Origin: an uncultured Chlorobiaceae bacterium
Lineage (GTDB): Bacteria > Bacteroidota > Chlorobiia > Chlorobiales > Chlorobiaceae
Length of the DNA: 64,000 nucleotides
Direction of reading: 5' to 3'
Assembly: GCA_903887845.1 (NCBI GenBank)
Contig: CAISRC010000110.1
Coordinates: 1-64,000, forward strand
Shown: positions 17,857 to 26,864 of the stretch, in pieces
How positions within the stretch are numbered: the first letter of the stretch is position 1
How the letters are laid out: the number at the start of each line of letters is the position of its first letter
Translations under genes and position numbers: made by a program
Notes under the pieces: model-generated
Seen by the model: the letters and a program-made list of their open reading frames with translations, nothing else
The model's database searches: none
What the model was told of the DNA's origin: nothing

Positions 17857-18522
17857 TCAATTCTTGACACAACGCACAACCAGATCTTTGACGCAACGAA
17901 CTGACATTCCATCTTCTTTGTCTTCACCGCTTCGAACAGTTGACGCATTATGATAATTAAGGACACGATACCAGGCAGACTTCGCCGTGGCCTCTGAAGA
18001 GGACCAATAATAGGCGCTTTCACCTACAAAATAAACTTTTCCCCCGTCTCCTCTGAGACCCGCCGGCAATGCACTGAAATAACTACTGTTAGTGGCACTG
18101 ATATTCGGGGTATTCCACAGTGCGGAACTCGTCGATTTCATTTTTCCACCGGCCGCAGCTTCTCCACCCAAAACATCGGTCAATGTTTTCCATTCCTGAT
18201 CGCTTGGTACATGCCACCCTGTCGGAGCAAGGCCACGAGGATCATTCACGGCATACCAATTGTAGAGGCGTCCATATTTTTCATAGCACCATGCTCCTTC
18301 TCCTTTTGATGCTGCATCAAGCCACTCTTTATTTGATCCGGCATATCGAATCGGATCACCGTTTCGATAATGACTCACATCAAGGTTCTCCTGCATCCAA
18401 ACCTGATTGCCAATTAATACACTGTTGACATCTGCTCCCGATGCCCAAAGATTTGATGCGGAAGTCATCAAGGTTACAATGAATAAAAGTAACCCGTACA
18501 TTTTTTTGTGGTTGTTTCTCAT
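17857..18522 (-). CDS. Secreted FISUMP-domain protein (TIGR02145 type)
   Basis: The 221-residue protein has a signal peptide (cut near ASNLWASG) and a single 'Fibrobacter succinogenes major paralogous' domain: IGNQVWMQENLDVSHYRNGD, GRLYNWYAV, GWHVPSDQEWKTL and YYWSSSE ... MSVRCVKD. This domain adopts a C-type-lectin-like fold, distantly related in shape to DUF1566 and to DGR targets. Unusually, the normal end (VRCVKD) is followed by a second copy (LVVRCVKN). Role unknown; probably surface or periplasmic binding. It stands alone with a terminator. Confidence 0.85.
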   Translation of the reverse strand: MRNNHKKMYGLLLFIVTLMTSASNLWASGADVNSVLIGNQVWMQENLDVSHYRNGDPIRYAGSNKEWLDAASKGEGAWCYEKYGRLYNWYAVNDPRGLAPTGWHVPSDQEWKTLTDVLGGEAAAGGKMKSTSSALWNTPNISATNSSYFSALPAGLRGDGGKVYFVGESAYYWSSSEATAKSAWYRVLNYHNASTVRSGEDKEDGMSVRCVKDLVVRCVKN

Positions 18523-18724
18523 AGTTTGTTGTTATTTAAGAGGTTATGTTTTCTTGATAAGCACTGAACTATTAAAAAAGTTATTGAGTTGAAGATCATC
18601 TTCAATCATATCATCCTTTTCTGAAAGAAGTATATCACTCATAAGCTTAAAAGATTCGATAATTCAGCTTAAAAGATGCTTAAAAATTATCATTTTATTC
18701 TCGACCAGGTTTTCTGCAAAGCTG

Positions 18725-21394
18725 TTACTCCGCGCTATTCAAAAAGCCCCTGCGTAAAATCCATTTGAGCATCTCAATAACAGGCACAACGGATGCTGCG
18801 GAAAAAATAACGATAATCAGGTCTTCACCAGTCAGCAGGAATGTTCCAAAGGGTTTCTGAAAAATTGGAAGTACAATAATAGCGGCAAGCATCAACAGTT
18901 CCCAGCTTATTGCCAGATTCAGCCATTTATTGGCGAAGGGACGTATGAACATCGAACTCTTTTCGGAACGGAAATTATAAGCCTTGAAAAACTGGATGAG
19001 TACCAACGATAAAAAAGTCATGGTCATCGCCTCTTTAAGTGGACGCCCTGAAGCCATCGTCCACTGGAAAAGCGAAACGTTAACAATAGTCGACCATATA
19101 CCGCCTGTGAGTATAAGCGCAAGAACTGAACGGGTAAATATCCCTTTTGATGGATCGTTCGGACGCCGCAGCATAATATCACTGTCAGCCGGATCCACGG
19201 CAAGTGCAAGAGCCGGAAGGCCATCAGTGGCAAGGTTTACATAAAGAATCTGCACAGCAGAGAGTGGCAGAGGAATACCCATGAAAGTGGCAACAGTCAT
19301 CAGACCAAGTTCTCCGATATTCGAGGAGAGCAGATAGACAAGATATTTTTTTATATTGTCATAGATGCCTCTTCCCTCCTCAACAGCCGCCACAATTGAG
19401 GCAAAGTTGTCGTCGATCAACATCATCGCTGATGCCTCCTTTGCAACATCGGTACCGGTGATTCCCATAGAGATCCCGATATCGGCTTTTTTCAGGGCTG
19501 GAGCATCATTCACGCCGTCGCCCGTCATGGCAACGACTTCACCATTCTGCTGCAGTGCATCAACAATGCGCAGCTTGTGTTCAGGAGAAACTCTTGCAAA
19601 AACTGAGATAGAGCCGGCAGTACGGCGCAGCTCTTCATCACTTATATTTTGCAGCATGACCCCGGTAACCACCTTTCCGTCACCGAGAATGCCAAGCTCA
19701 CGAGCAATAGCCTCAGCAGTCAACGGATGGTCTCCGGTAATCATGACCGGTCGAATCCCTGCATCAAGACACTTTCGAACAGCCGCTCCAGCTTCATCCC
19801 TCGGAGGATCAATCATCCCGACAAATCCCAGAAAAGTCATGCCTGTATCAGCTCCCCGAATTTCTGCCACATCTTTTACCGCAAGGGCAAGCACCCGCAA
19901 AGCCTTTTTGCCAAGTCCATCAGCCACAGCAAGAAGAGCGGCTTTCATGGAATCATCAAGCACCTGCACGCCATCGCCAATACGCACAGAATTGCAACCA
20001 TCGACAATCACCTCCGGCGCACCCTTGATCACAGCCTTGGTTAAGTTCCCACTTCGGTTCAGGGTAATCATCCGTTTGGTTTCAGAAGAGAATGGAAGCT
20101 CATCAAGGCGTTCATGCTCCTGCTGCAACAGAGCCTCATCCAGCCCAGCCTTGCGGGCAACCACAAGAAGCGCTCCTTCGGTAGGATCACCGGCAATCTG
20201 CCAAGCTCCCTCCGAGTTTTTTCTCAACCGGGCATCATTGCAGAGTACACAGGCAACAAGTAGCTCCCGCACACTTTCAGGCAAAACTCCATCAACCTTA
20301 ACGGTCAGAGAACCTTCAGGCATATAACCCGAACCGCTCACCTCAATCAGAGTGCCAGAAGTATAGAGTTCTCGTACGGTCATCTCATCCCGTGTGAGAG
20401 TACCGGTTTTATCTGAGCAGATAACCGTGGTACTGCCAAGGGTCTCCACCACCGGCAGGCGCCTCATCAGAGCATGACGCTTCACCATACGCTGTACACC
20501 AAGAGCAAGTGAGATAGTGACCACGGCAGGAAGGGCTTCAGGAACCACGGCTACAGCCAGCGCAATGCCGAAAATCAGCATTTCAATAAAAGACTGTCCA
20601 CGAAACACCCCTAAAGCCACAATAACCAGCACAATCACAAAGGCGGCGCGCGCCAATACCGAACCAACATTATCAAGATTTTTCTGAAGCGGTGTTTTTT
20701 CGGTTTTCACCCCTTGCAGCATGGCCGCAATCCTGCCAAATTCAGTCTGCATACCGGTTGCCACCACAAGGGCTCTTGCTCGACCGTAACTGATAGCCGT
20801 ACCGGCAAAAACCATATTTTTACGATCACCTGGCGTTGCTTCTGCCGGAAATGTCACCACCGCCTCCTTTTCAGACGGCAATGACTCCCCTGTCAACGAC
20901 GCTTCATCGGCACGCAGGTTCATAGCCTGAAGCAGCCTTGCATCAGCAGGCACACGATCTCCAGCAGCAAGCATCACCACATCACCAGGCACAATGTCTG
21001 AGGCATTGATCATCACTTCCATTCCGCCACGCATCACCTTTGCAAGTGGTGCGGCCATTGCCCTGAGCGCCTCAATAGCCCGTTCAGCCCTGAATTCCTG
21101 AACAAAACCAAGCAGCACAGCAAACACAACAATCACTGCAATTGCAATGGCCTCAACACCATGACCAAGGAAAGCCGAAAGAACTGTCGCAAGAAGAAGA
21201 GTAAGAATCAGAACATTTTTAAACTGATCAAGCAACAAGAGCCAAGGACTTGCCCGACGCTCAGCTTCAAGGCGATTTGGGCCATAAACACCAAGTCGAC
21301 TGACCGCCTCAGCGTTACTGATGCCAGCAATAGAAGAGCCTGTTTTTTCAAGAGCCTCTTCAATATGCAACGTATGCCACAATTCCAATGCCAT
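18725..21394 (-). CDS. P-type cation-transporting ATPase (Ca2+-ATPase-like, P2 class)
   Basis: An 889-residue P2-type pump. It has the actuator motif SLTGESLP, the phosphorylation site CSDKTGTLT (Asp-328), the nucleotide domain with KGAPEVI, MTGDGVNDAPALKKADIGI, and ten membrane helices. Transport-site residues are VVPEALPAVV in M4 and NLATDGLPAL in M6, which fit PMR1/PacL-like Ca2+ or Mn2+ pumps. Lack of a cysteine-rich N-terminus and of CPx argues against copper. The substrate is most likely Ca2+, but Mn2+ or Na+ are possible. Downstream of a TPR lipoprotein and CDF exporter on the same strand, with short gaps. Confidence 0.92.
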   Translation of the reverse strand: MALELWHTLHIEEALEKTGSSIAGISNAEAVSRLGVYGPNRLEAERRASPWLLLLDQFKNVLILTLLLATVLSAFLGHGVEAIAIAVIVVFAVLLGFVQEFRAERAIEALRAMAAPLAKVMRGGMEVMINASDIVPGDVVMLAAGDRVPADARLLQAMNLRADEASLTGESLPSEKEAVVTFPAEATPGDRKNMVFAGTAISYGRARALVVATGMQTEFGRIAAMLQGVKTEKTPLQKNLDNVGSVLARAAFVIVLVIVALGVFRGQSFIEMLIFGIALAVAVVPEALPAVVTISLALGVQRMVKRHALMRRLPVVETLGSTTVICSDKTGTLTRDEMTVRELYTSGTLIEVSGSGYMPEGSLTVKVDGVLPESVRELLVACVLCNDARLRKNSEGAWQIAGDPTEGALLVVARKAGLDEALLQQEHERLDELPFSSETKRMITLNRSGNLTKAVIKGAPEVIVDGCNSVRIGDGVQVLDDSMKAALLAVADGLGKKALRVLALAVKDVAEIRGADTGMTFLGFVGMIDPPRDEAGAAVRKCLDAGIRPVMITGDHPLTAEAIARELGILGDGKVVTGVMLQNISDEELRRTAGSISVFARVSPEHKLRIVDALQQNGEVVAMTGDGVNDAPALKKADIGISMGITGTDVAKEASAMMLIDDNFASIVAAVEEGRGIYDNIKKYLVYLLSSNIGELGLMTVATFMGIPLPLSAVQILYVNLATDGLPALALAVDPADSDIMLRRPNDPSKGIFTRSVLALILTGGIWSTIVNVSLFQWTMASGRPLKEAMTMTFLSLVLIQFFKAYNFRSEKSSMFIRPFANKWLNLAISWELLMLAAIIVLPIFQKPFGTFLLTGEDLIIVIFSAASVVPVIEMLKWILRRGFLNSAE

Positions 21395-21451
21395 CCACTC
21401 ACTCCTGTTATATTTCGCTCTGCAAAATCATATAGAACATGCACATCCCTG

Positions 21452-21883
21452 TTACTGAATGCTCATCAGTTGCCTGACCTTGCTGAACGAAGAAAAAACA
21501 ACAATCTTTGTAGCGCTGATAAGGTCAGCAGTTGCTCCAGGAATATCACCTTCAGCGTATTTTGCAGTCGCTCTCCCAGAATATGCCGTTGCTGATTCTG
21601 GATCGAGATCTATAGCCTTCGTCAGATCCGCAATAGCTGCCTTGTTATCACCCATGGCATATTTTAAAGCGCCTCGACCAGCATAAACCCGGGCAGACGT
21701 CGAATCCAGTTTTATAGCTTTTGTAAATTCAGTAATGGATCCCTGAACAGCTCCACTGCCAATCTTTGCACTCGTACTCAGTAACCCGCTATTTGATTCA
21801 TCTGCTGCTTTATAGCACGCGGTAAAAGTCATAAACATGAGAACGATAACAAAAAAAGAGAGTGTTCGTAATGCGTTTTTCAC
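21452..21883 (-). CDS. TPR-repeat lipoprotein
   Basis: A 143-residue protein with a signal peptide and possible lipobox (FTAC near residue 23), followed by about two and a half tetratricopeptide repeats with the pattern ITEFTKAIKLDSTSARVYAGRG and IADLTKAIDLDPESATAYSGRA. TPRs mediate protein interactions. It lies between the CDF exporter and the P-type ATPase in the same direction, so it may belong to a metal or ion homeostasis operon, but nothing shows a direct role. Confidence 0.8.
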   Translation of the reverse strand: MKNALRTLSFFVIVLMFMTFTACYKAADESNSGLLSTSAKIGSGAVQGSITEFTKAIKLDSTSARVYAGRGALKYAMGDNKAAIADLTKAIDLDPESATAYSGRATAKYAEGDIPGATADLISATKIVVFSSFSKVRQLMSIQ

Positions 21884-21900
21884 TGATGGTTTCTACTTTT

Positions 21901-22902
21901 TTAAGTTAAAGAAACATTGTGTTTGTGATTATTCGAAATATTCTGAACTGTCCACTGTACTCTTTGTCTGAATTCTGTCTTGCGAACAGCACACCCCTCT
22001 TTTTGACATATTTCACATGAAAATTCAAGACAGCCATCCGTATGGACAGATAACTCAATATTCTCACCACAATTTTTGTTGACCAGCCGGCTGAGTTTGT
22101 CGATTTCCCGATGAGCTTCGTGAACATTGAGGTACCACGGAACCGTCAGATGGCAGTCAAGATGAAGAGTACTGCCATATTTGATGATGCGCATATTGTG
22201 CAAATCAATCCACTCCGGAGTACGATAAGCCTCCAATAAATCGACCATTTTTTTCAGTAACTTTTCATCAGCTTCATCCATAATTCCCCTGAGAGAGTCG
22301 CGGATAATCTTGTATCCAGTGTAAACAATGAGCAGGGCAAATATCAGGGCAACAACGCTGTCCAGCCATGCCATCTTTGTGAAAAACAGAAGAATCAGCC
22401 CGAGAATAATGCCAATTGTCGAGTAGGTGTCTGACTGAAGATGTTTTCCGCTGGCTACAAGGGCAAGAGAGTTGTTTTGGCGCCCTTTATTTACGGCAAT
22501 CGCGCCAACAACATAGTTTATTATAGCAGTAACCGTTATCAAGAGTATGCCATAATCAAGCTGGCCAATCGTCTCAGGAGTACCAAGAAGGTTTTTGATC
22601 GCCTCATAAATAATGAGTAAACCTGCACAAGCAATCAATGTTCCCTCAATTGCCGCTGAAATAAACTCAACCTTCCCATGCCCGTAAGGGTGATGACGAT
22701 CTTTTGGCTTAGCTGAAATAAAGAGGCTGTATAGACCGATAAAAGCGCTGGTGACATTGACCGTACTCTCCAAAGCATCGGTCAGAATAGCTACAGAATT
22801 AGTAATGTACCATGCACCTAATTTGATAATAAAAAGCAAAACGCCTGTAGCGGCAACAATCTTCTGAAAATTATAGTTTTGTTTAGCTTTTGTCATTACC
22901 AA
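21901..22902 (-). CDS. Cation diffusion facilitator (CDF) family metal exporter
   Basis: A 333-residue CDF protein: six membrane helices, the segment NSVAILTDALESTVN where the metal site would lie, RHHPYGHGKVEF after helix 3, and a C-terminal cytoplasmic domain with metal-binding histidines. The extreme C-terminus is cysteine-containing (LEFSCEICQKEGC). The canonical SDALHS-D motif is replaced by TDALEST-N, so the transported ion is uncertain (Zn, Fe and Mn are all possible). It is likely expressed with the TPR gene 17 bases downstream. Confidence 0.88.
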   Translation of the reverse strand: MVMTKAKQNYNFQKIVAATGVLLFIIKLGAWYITNSVAILTDALESTVNVTSAFIGLYSLFISAKPKDRHHPYGHGKVEFISAAIEGTLIACAGLLIIYEAIKNLLGTPETIGQLDYGILLITVTAIINYVVGAIAVNKGRQNNSLALVASGKHLQSDTYSTIGIILGLILLFFTKMAWLDSVVALIFALLIVYTGYKIIRDSLRGIMDEADEKLLKKMVDLLEAYRTPEWIDLHNMRIIKYGSTLHLDCHLTVPWYLNVHEAHREIDKLSRLVNKNCGENIELSVHTDGCLEFSCEICQKEGCAVRKTEFRQRVQWTVQNISNNHKHNVSLT

Positions 22903-22935
22903 TTTACCAGAATAAAGGGGAGTAAATTAAGTATT

Positions 22936-23229
22936 TTAATCGAATAATTCACCAAGGAACCCTAATGCACCTCCTTTTCCCTTTCTTCTTCCCGTTTTCA
23001 GGTCAATAGAATAATCGCGATCATCGTCATCATGGTGGCCATGACGTGATTCCTCTTTACGATATTCTCGGGCATAATCCCCGACATGCGACTGAGGTAT
23101 TGCCCTTTCAATTATTTTATCCAGTTCACCCCTGTCAAGCCAGACTCCCCGGCAGGATGGACAATAATCAATTTCAATACCCTGACGTTCAGAAAGAAGC
23201 AGATCGGCATTACAAGCTGGACATTTCAT
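22936..23229 (-). CDS. zf-TFIIB zinc-ribbon protein
   Basis: A 97-residue protein whose first 35 residues form a zinc ribbon (MKCPACN ... YCPSCRGVWLDRGELDKI). The middle contains an HGHHDDDDRD stretch, and the end is glycine/lysine-rich (KGKGGALGFLGELFD). The start at 23229 is preferred over an upstream ATG because AGGAG stands seven bases before it. This is a common small family of unknown function; the ribbon and acid/His-rich region imply metal binding. It precedes the CDF exporter on the same strand. Confidence 0.88.
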   Translation of the reverse strand: MKCPACNADLLLSERQGIEIDYCPSCRGVWLDRGELDKIIERAIPQSHVGDYAREYRKEESRHGHHDDDDRDYSIDLKTGRRKGKGGALGFLGELFD

Positions 23230-23546
23230 GGAAAACTCCTGAGTGATGGTGATGTTGGACAAACCTGTTGACATATTTTTCAACAGCTATTGACTTTATT
23301 TAAATAAAATATACCAGCCGTAATCTTAAAAAAGTCGAAAGCCCAGCTTAATAAATACTTAAAAAAGAAACTCTTAAATTCTGTTATACTCAGTTTCTTC
23401 GGTTTCAGCATTCCAAATGTTTTGCCAATTGTAAAGGAAACAACCCTCTCCCTTCATTATTTTAATCGATTTTTAAGGCTCTTTTCAGACTCTTTTAAGC
23501 AACACTGTTTATCTTATACAAACAAAATCATTTATCGATAGGGAAC

Positions 23547-24125
23547 ATGTGGAAATCACTCCTTGTACAGCGAACCATACCTCTTTCAATCTCTTATCTG
23601 CTGCTGATCATTGCCGGAATCGCACTTGACTACATCCTTCATATTGCGCATCTTGTCTGGGTAGGACGATATTTCGGGATTGTCGGAACGGTATTTTTAG
23701 CGTTGTCTTTTGGATATTCAGCGCGCAAAAACAAGGTTATCAAGAACGGAGCGCTCAAGTTTTTTCTCAAGTTTCACTGCTATACAGGATGGATTGGAAC
23801 ACTGATGATTCTCGTTCATTCTGGCATTCATTTCAACGCGATTCTACCATGGGTTGCAACAACGCTTATGATGGTGGTAACTGCAAGCGGTCATATCGGG
23901 CAATACTTGATAAAAAAACTCAAAGATGATATAACGCTGAAAATGAAACAGCTTGGAGTCTATGCAACAGTGGATGATGAACTGGAACGGCAACACTACT
24001 GGGACAGCCTGACAGTCAAAACTCTTGACCAATGGAGAAGTATGCATAAGCCTATGGTCTCTTTTTTAATCGCATTAACAACGACCCATATTATTGCCAT
24101 ATTTTTTTTCTGGAACTGGAGGTAG
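23547..24125 (+). CDS. Membrane b-type cytochrome (ferric-reductase/cytochrome b561-like)
   Basis: A 192-residue protein with about five hydrophobic helices. Histidines at positions 32, 35, 77, 91, 95, 116 and 181 lie in or near membrane segments (FHCYTG, LVHSGIH, SGHIG, TTHIIAI), a pattern that suits one or two bis-His b haems. It ends four bases before a ten-haem cytochrome c gene whose ribosome-binding site overlaps its last codons. Together they probably form a quinol-to-periplasm electron conduit. Exact family not recognised, so the haem count is inferred. Confidence 0.7.
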   Translation: MWKSLLVQRTIPLSISYLLLIIAGIALDYILHIAHLVWVGRYFGIVGTVFLALSFGYSARKNKVIKNGALKFFLKFHCYTGWIGTLMILVHSGIHFNAILPWVATTLMMVVTASGHIGQYLIKKLKDDITLKMKQLGVYATVDDELERQHYWDSLTVKTLDQWRSMHKPMVSFLIALTTTHIIAIFFFWNWR

Positions 24126-24129
24126 TCTG

Positions 24130-24975
24130 TTGAAACCAATTTTTGTTTTTATTGCAGCAGCAGTTATTCTTGCTGCTCTTGCCATAGCATACCCTGACGC
24201 ACTGCTGAGCCCCGGTAAGCTCACGAAAGGCCATAAGGCGCTGAGCAACGATTGCCTGGCATGTCATACACCTTTTCGCGGCATCACGTCAGTTCAGTGC
24301 ATCAGTTGTCATAAACAGAGTGACATTGGGCATAAAACTGTTGATGGAGCTATTCTGAAAAATAATACCAGCAAAGTTCTTTTTCATAAAGGCCTTGCCA
24401 AGAACTCCTGTGTCGAGTGCCATACCGATCACAAAGGCACTGTTGCCAAAGAAACCGCCAAACCATTCATGCACTCATCGCTTGCTCTTTCAATCAGGAA
24501 CGACTGTATCGCCTGTCACAAAGAGCAACAGCCACAAGATGCCCTGCATAATCTATACGTAAAAGGAAATTGCGTTGAATGCCATCAAACCACAAACTGG
24601 AAGCCCGCCACATTTGATCACAACAGCCTTGCTGCTTCGGGCCTGAAGCAGTGCATCAATTGCCATAAGGCTGATCAGCCTGCTGACAATATTCACTTTC
24701 AATCACAGGCAAGCTGTGGAACGTGCCATAGCACGTCACACTGGATACCAGCAACATTTGACCATAACCGCTATTTCAGACTTGACAGTGATCACAGAAC
24801 AAGTTGCAAAACCTGCCATACAAAAGGAGATAATTACAAACGATATACCTGTTACAACTGCCATGAGCATTCACCGGACAATATTGCGAACGAACATCGT
24901 GAGGAGGGAATCTACAATTACCAGAACTGCATGAAGTGCCATCGCAACGGCAAAGCTGAGGAGGATGAGGATTGA
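24130..24975 (+). CDS. Periplasmic decahaem cytochrome c
   Basis: A 281-residue protein with an N-terminal signal or membrane anchor (KPIFVFIAAAVILAALAIAY) and ten CxxCH haem-binding sites (CLACH, CISCH, CVECH, CIACH, CVECH, CINCH, CGTCH, CKTCH, CYNCH and CMKCH). The recurring W-PATFDHN element between sites points to an internally repeated domain like that of class III/NapC-associated multihaem proteins. A TTG start at 24130 is favoured, as GGAGG lies eight bases before it. It is paired with the b-type cytochrome upstream; likely carries electrons across the periplasm. Confidence 0.9.
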   Translation: MKPIFVFIAAAVILAALAIAYPDALLSPGKLTKGHKALSNDCLACHTPFRGITSVQCISCHKQSDIGHKTVDGAILKNNTSKVLFHKGLAKNSCVECHTDHKGTVAKETAKPFMHSSLALSIRNDCIACHKEQQPQDALHNLYVKGNCVECHQTTNWKPATFDHNSLAASGLKQCINCHKADQPADNIHFQSQASCGTCHSTSHWIPATFDHNRYFRLDSDHRTSCKTCHTKGDNYKRYTCYNCHEHSPDNIANEHREEGIYNYQNCMKCHRNGKAEEDED

Positions 24976-25373
24976 GACACCATGGCGCCAGCATCATTTT
25001 TTATAACCACTCTCACCAGGTGTTGCTGGTGCTGAGGGACAACATACCAACAATCCCATACCCCGGAATGTGGGATGTACCGGGAGGGCATATTGAAAAC
25101 AATGAAACCGCAGAAGAGTGCATTGTCAGAGAGATGCAGGAAGAAATTGAAATTAATGTTGAGGGGTGCACACTTTTCTGTGTCTACGAGTTTTTAGACA
25201 GGACTGAGTATGTTTTTATAAAATATGCCAATTTTAATCTGAAGAACATTATCCTGCATGAGGGACAGATGCTCCGGTGGTTTTCCCGGGATGAAGCCGG
25301 GCAAGTCGAACTTGCCTATGGTTGCGATGAGGTGCTGGCGGACTATTTCAACAGCCTTCCAACAGAACGCTAA
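24972..25373 (+). CDS. NUDIX hydrolase
   Basis: A 133-residue NUDIX protein with a complete box: GGHIENNETAEECIVREMQEEI (G-x5-E-x7-R-E-x2-E-E). Such enzymes hydrolyse nucleoside diphosphate derivatives, for example oxidised nucleotides or sugar nucleotides. The substrate is not apparent. It starts with TTG overlapping the stop of the decahaem cytochrome (TTGA), so it appears translationally coupled to that gene. An ordinary neighbour relationship cannot be assumed to mean function. Confidence 0.88.
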   Translation: MRHHGASIIFYNHSHQVLLVLRDNIPTIPYPGMWDVPGGHIENNETAEECIVREMQEEIEINVEGCTLFCVYEFLDRTEYVFIKYANFNLKNIILHEGQMLRWFSRDEAGQVELAYGCDEVLADYFNSLPTER

Positions 25374-25410
25374 AAAAAATGACTCGCCTGAGACCAGAGC
25401 CTGTTGCGGC

Positions 25411-26346
25411 TCAACGTATCGATTCAAGGAACCGCTCTGCATCAACCGCCGCCATACATCCAGTCCCTACAGCCGTGACCGCCTGACGGTAAACATAGTC
25501 CTGAACGTCACCACAGGCAAAAACACCCATCACATTGGTTTCTGTCGATGATTTTTTGGTTTTAATATAGCCGTAGTCATCAAGATCGAGCTGGTCTTTG
25601 AACAACCCTGTATTGGGAGCATGACCGATAGCCAGAAAAACACCATCGCAAGCATGTTCTGAAAGTTCGCCAGTCTGAACATTCTTCAGCTTGATTCCGG
25701 TGACTTTTAGACCGTCACCAAGAATTTCATCAACCACCTCATTCAGCATCATGCTGATTTTCGGATTTTTTCTGGTCCGAAGACTCATGATTTTCGATGA
25801 ACGGAACTCTTCACGACGATGCACAAGAGTAACATGAGAAGCAAACTTGGTCAGATAAAGAGCCTCCTCCATTGCAGTATCGCCTCCCCCGACAACAAAG
25901 ACATTGCAGTCACGAAAGAAAAAACCGTCGCAGGTTGCGCAGGCAGATACTCCCTTGCCACGATAACGCTTTTCCGACTCTATGCCAAGCCATTTGGCAT
26001 TTGCTCCGGTTGCGACAATGAGTGCATGGGTCAAAAATTCCCGACCATCATCAAGAGCGAGACAAAATGGACTTCTCGAAAGATCAACCTCGGTAACACT
26101 CCCTCTGATAAATTCAGCATCAAACTTTGCTGCCTGCTCGCGCATTTTCCCCATCAGTTCCGGACCATGAATACCTTCAGGAAAACCGGGAAAATTCTCG
26201 ATTTCTGTTGTAATCATAAGCTGACCACCCGGCTGAAATCCCTCAATAACAAGAGGCTTGAGATTTGCCCTTCCAGTGTAAATAGCGGCTGTATAACCAG
26301 CAGGGCCAGTGCCCATGATAATAAGATCGCGTACGCTACACTCCAT
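25411..26346 (-). CDS. trxB: Thioredoxin reductase
   Basis: A 311-residue flavoprotein that reduces thioredoxin with NADPH or another donor. It has the FAD motif GTGPAGYTAAIY, the redox disulfide CATCDG, and the nucleotide-binding segment VVGGGDTAMEEA followed by HRREEFRSS, whose arginines suggest NADPH preference, plus the C-terminal GVFACGDV motif. It lies just downstream of trxA on the same strand, separated by a hairpin. Confidence 0.95.
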   Translation of the reverse strand: MECSVRDLIIMGTGPAGYTAAIYTGRANLKPLVIEGFQPGGQLMITTEIENFPGFPEGIHGPELMGKMREQAAKFDAEFIRGSVTEVDLSRSPFCLALDDGREFLTHALIVATGANAKWLGIESEKRYRGKGVSACATCDGFFFRDCNVFVVGGGDTAMEEALYLTKFASHVTLVHRREEFRSSKIMSLRTRKNPKISMMLNEVVDEILGDGLKVTGIKLKNVQTGELSEHACDGVFLAIGHAPNTGLFKDQLDLDDYGYIKTKKSSTETNVMGVFACGDVQDYVYRQAVTAVGTGCMAAVDAERFLESIR

Positions 26347-26377
26347 GATGTTTTTCAGGATGGGAATTAAATAAATG

Positions 26378-26418
26378 AAAACCTGTTATCTCATCGTTAG
26401 CTGCGGGATAACAGGTTT
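26378..26418 (-). terminator. Stem-loop between trxA and trxB
   Basis: AAACCTGTTATC and GATAACAGGTTT form an 11-12 pair stem with a loop of about 16 bases. Placed after trxA (minus strand) and followed by TCATTTATTTAA. Suggests separate or attenuated expression of trxA and trxB. Confidence 0.65.
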
Positions 26419-26433
26419 CGTGGATCAGCTCTG

Positions 26434-26763
26434 TCAGCCAAGATACTCGTCGAGTTTTTTGGCGATCATGTTCTTCGGCATGGCTCCAAGCATCTGGTCA
26501 ACAACCTGGCCATTTTTGAAAATAAGCAGTGAGGGAATGCTTCTGATGCCATACTTGGCCGCAGTATTCGGGTTGTCATCGACATTGAGTTTTGCGATAA
26601 CAGCCTTTCCTTCGTATTCACCGCCAAGCTCTTCGATCACAGGGCCAAGCATCTTACAGGGGCCACACCAGGCAGCCCAAAAATCAACCAATGCAACTTT
26701 ATCAGAATCAAGAATCTCTGCCTGAAAATTCGTGTCTGTTGCCACAAGATATTTTTCACTCAT
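26434..26763 (-). CDS. trxA: Thioredoxin
   Basis: A 109-residue thioredoxin with the WAAWCGPCK active site, a YGIRSIPSLLIFKNG segment containing the cis-proline, and normal length. It is reduced by the trxB product next door and serves ribonucleotide reductase, peroxiredoxins and redox control of carbon metabolism. The initiator ATG at 26763 needs no revision. Confidence 0.97.
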   Translation of the reverse strand: MSEKYLVATDTNFQAEILDSDKVALVDFWAAWCGPCKMLGPVIEELGGEYEGKAVIAKLNVDDNPNTAAKYGIRSIPSLLIFKNGQVVDQMLGAMPKNMIAKKLDEYLG

Positions 26764-26864
26764 TGTTTATTTTATATACCAGTTTAAATTATTAATAACA
26801 GTCTCAATGTCACAATTACTATCAATCATTGAAGAAAGTAACAAAATATATTAAATAACCCGAA

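Noticed and set aside
19365-20327. 320-codon plus-strand frame inside the P-type ATPase gene
   Set aside because: Antisense to a complete P-type ATPase; Ser/Thr/Arg-rich shadow.
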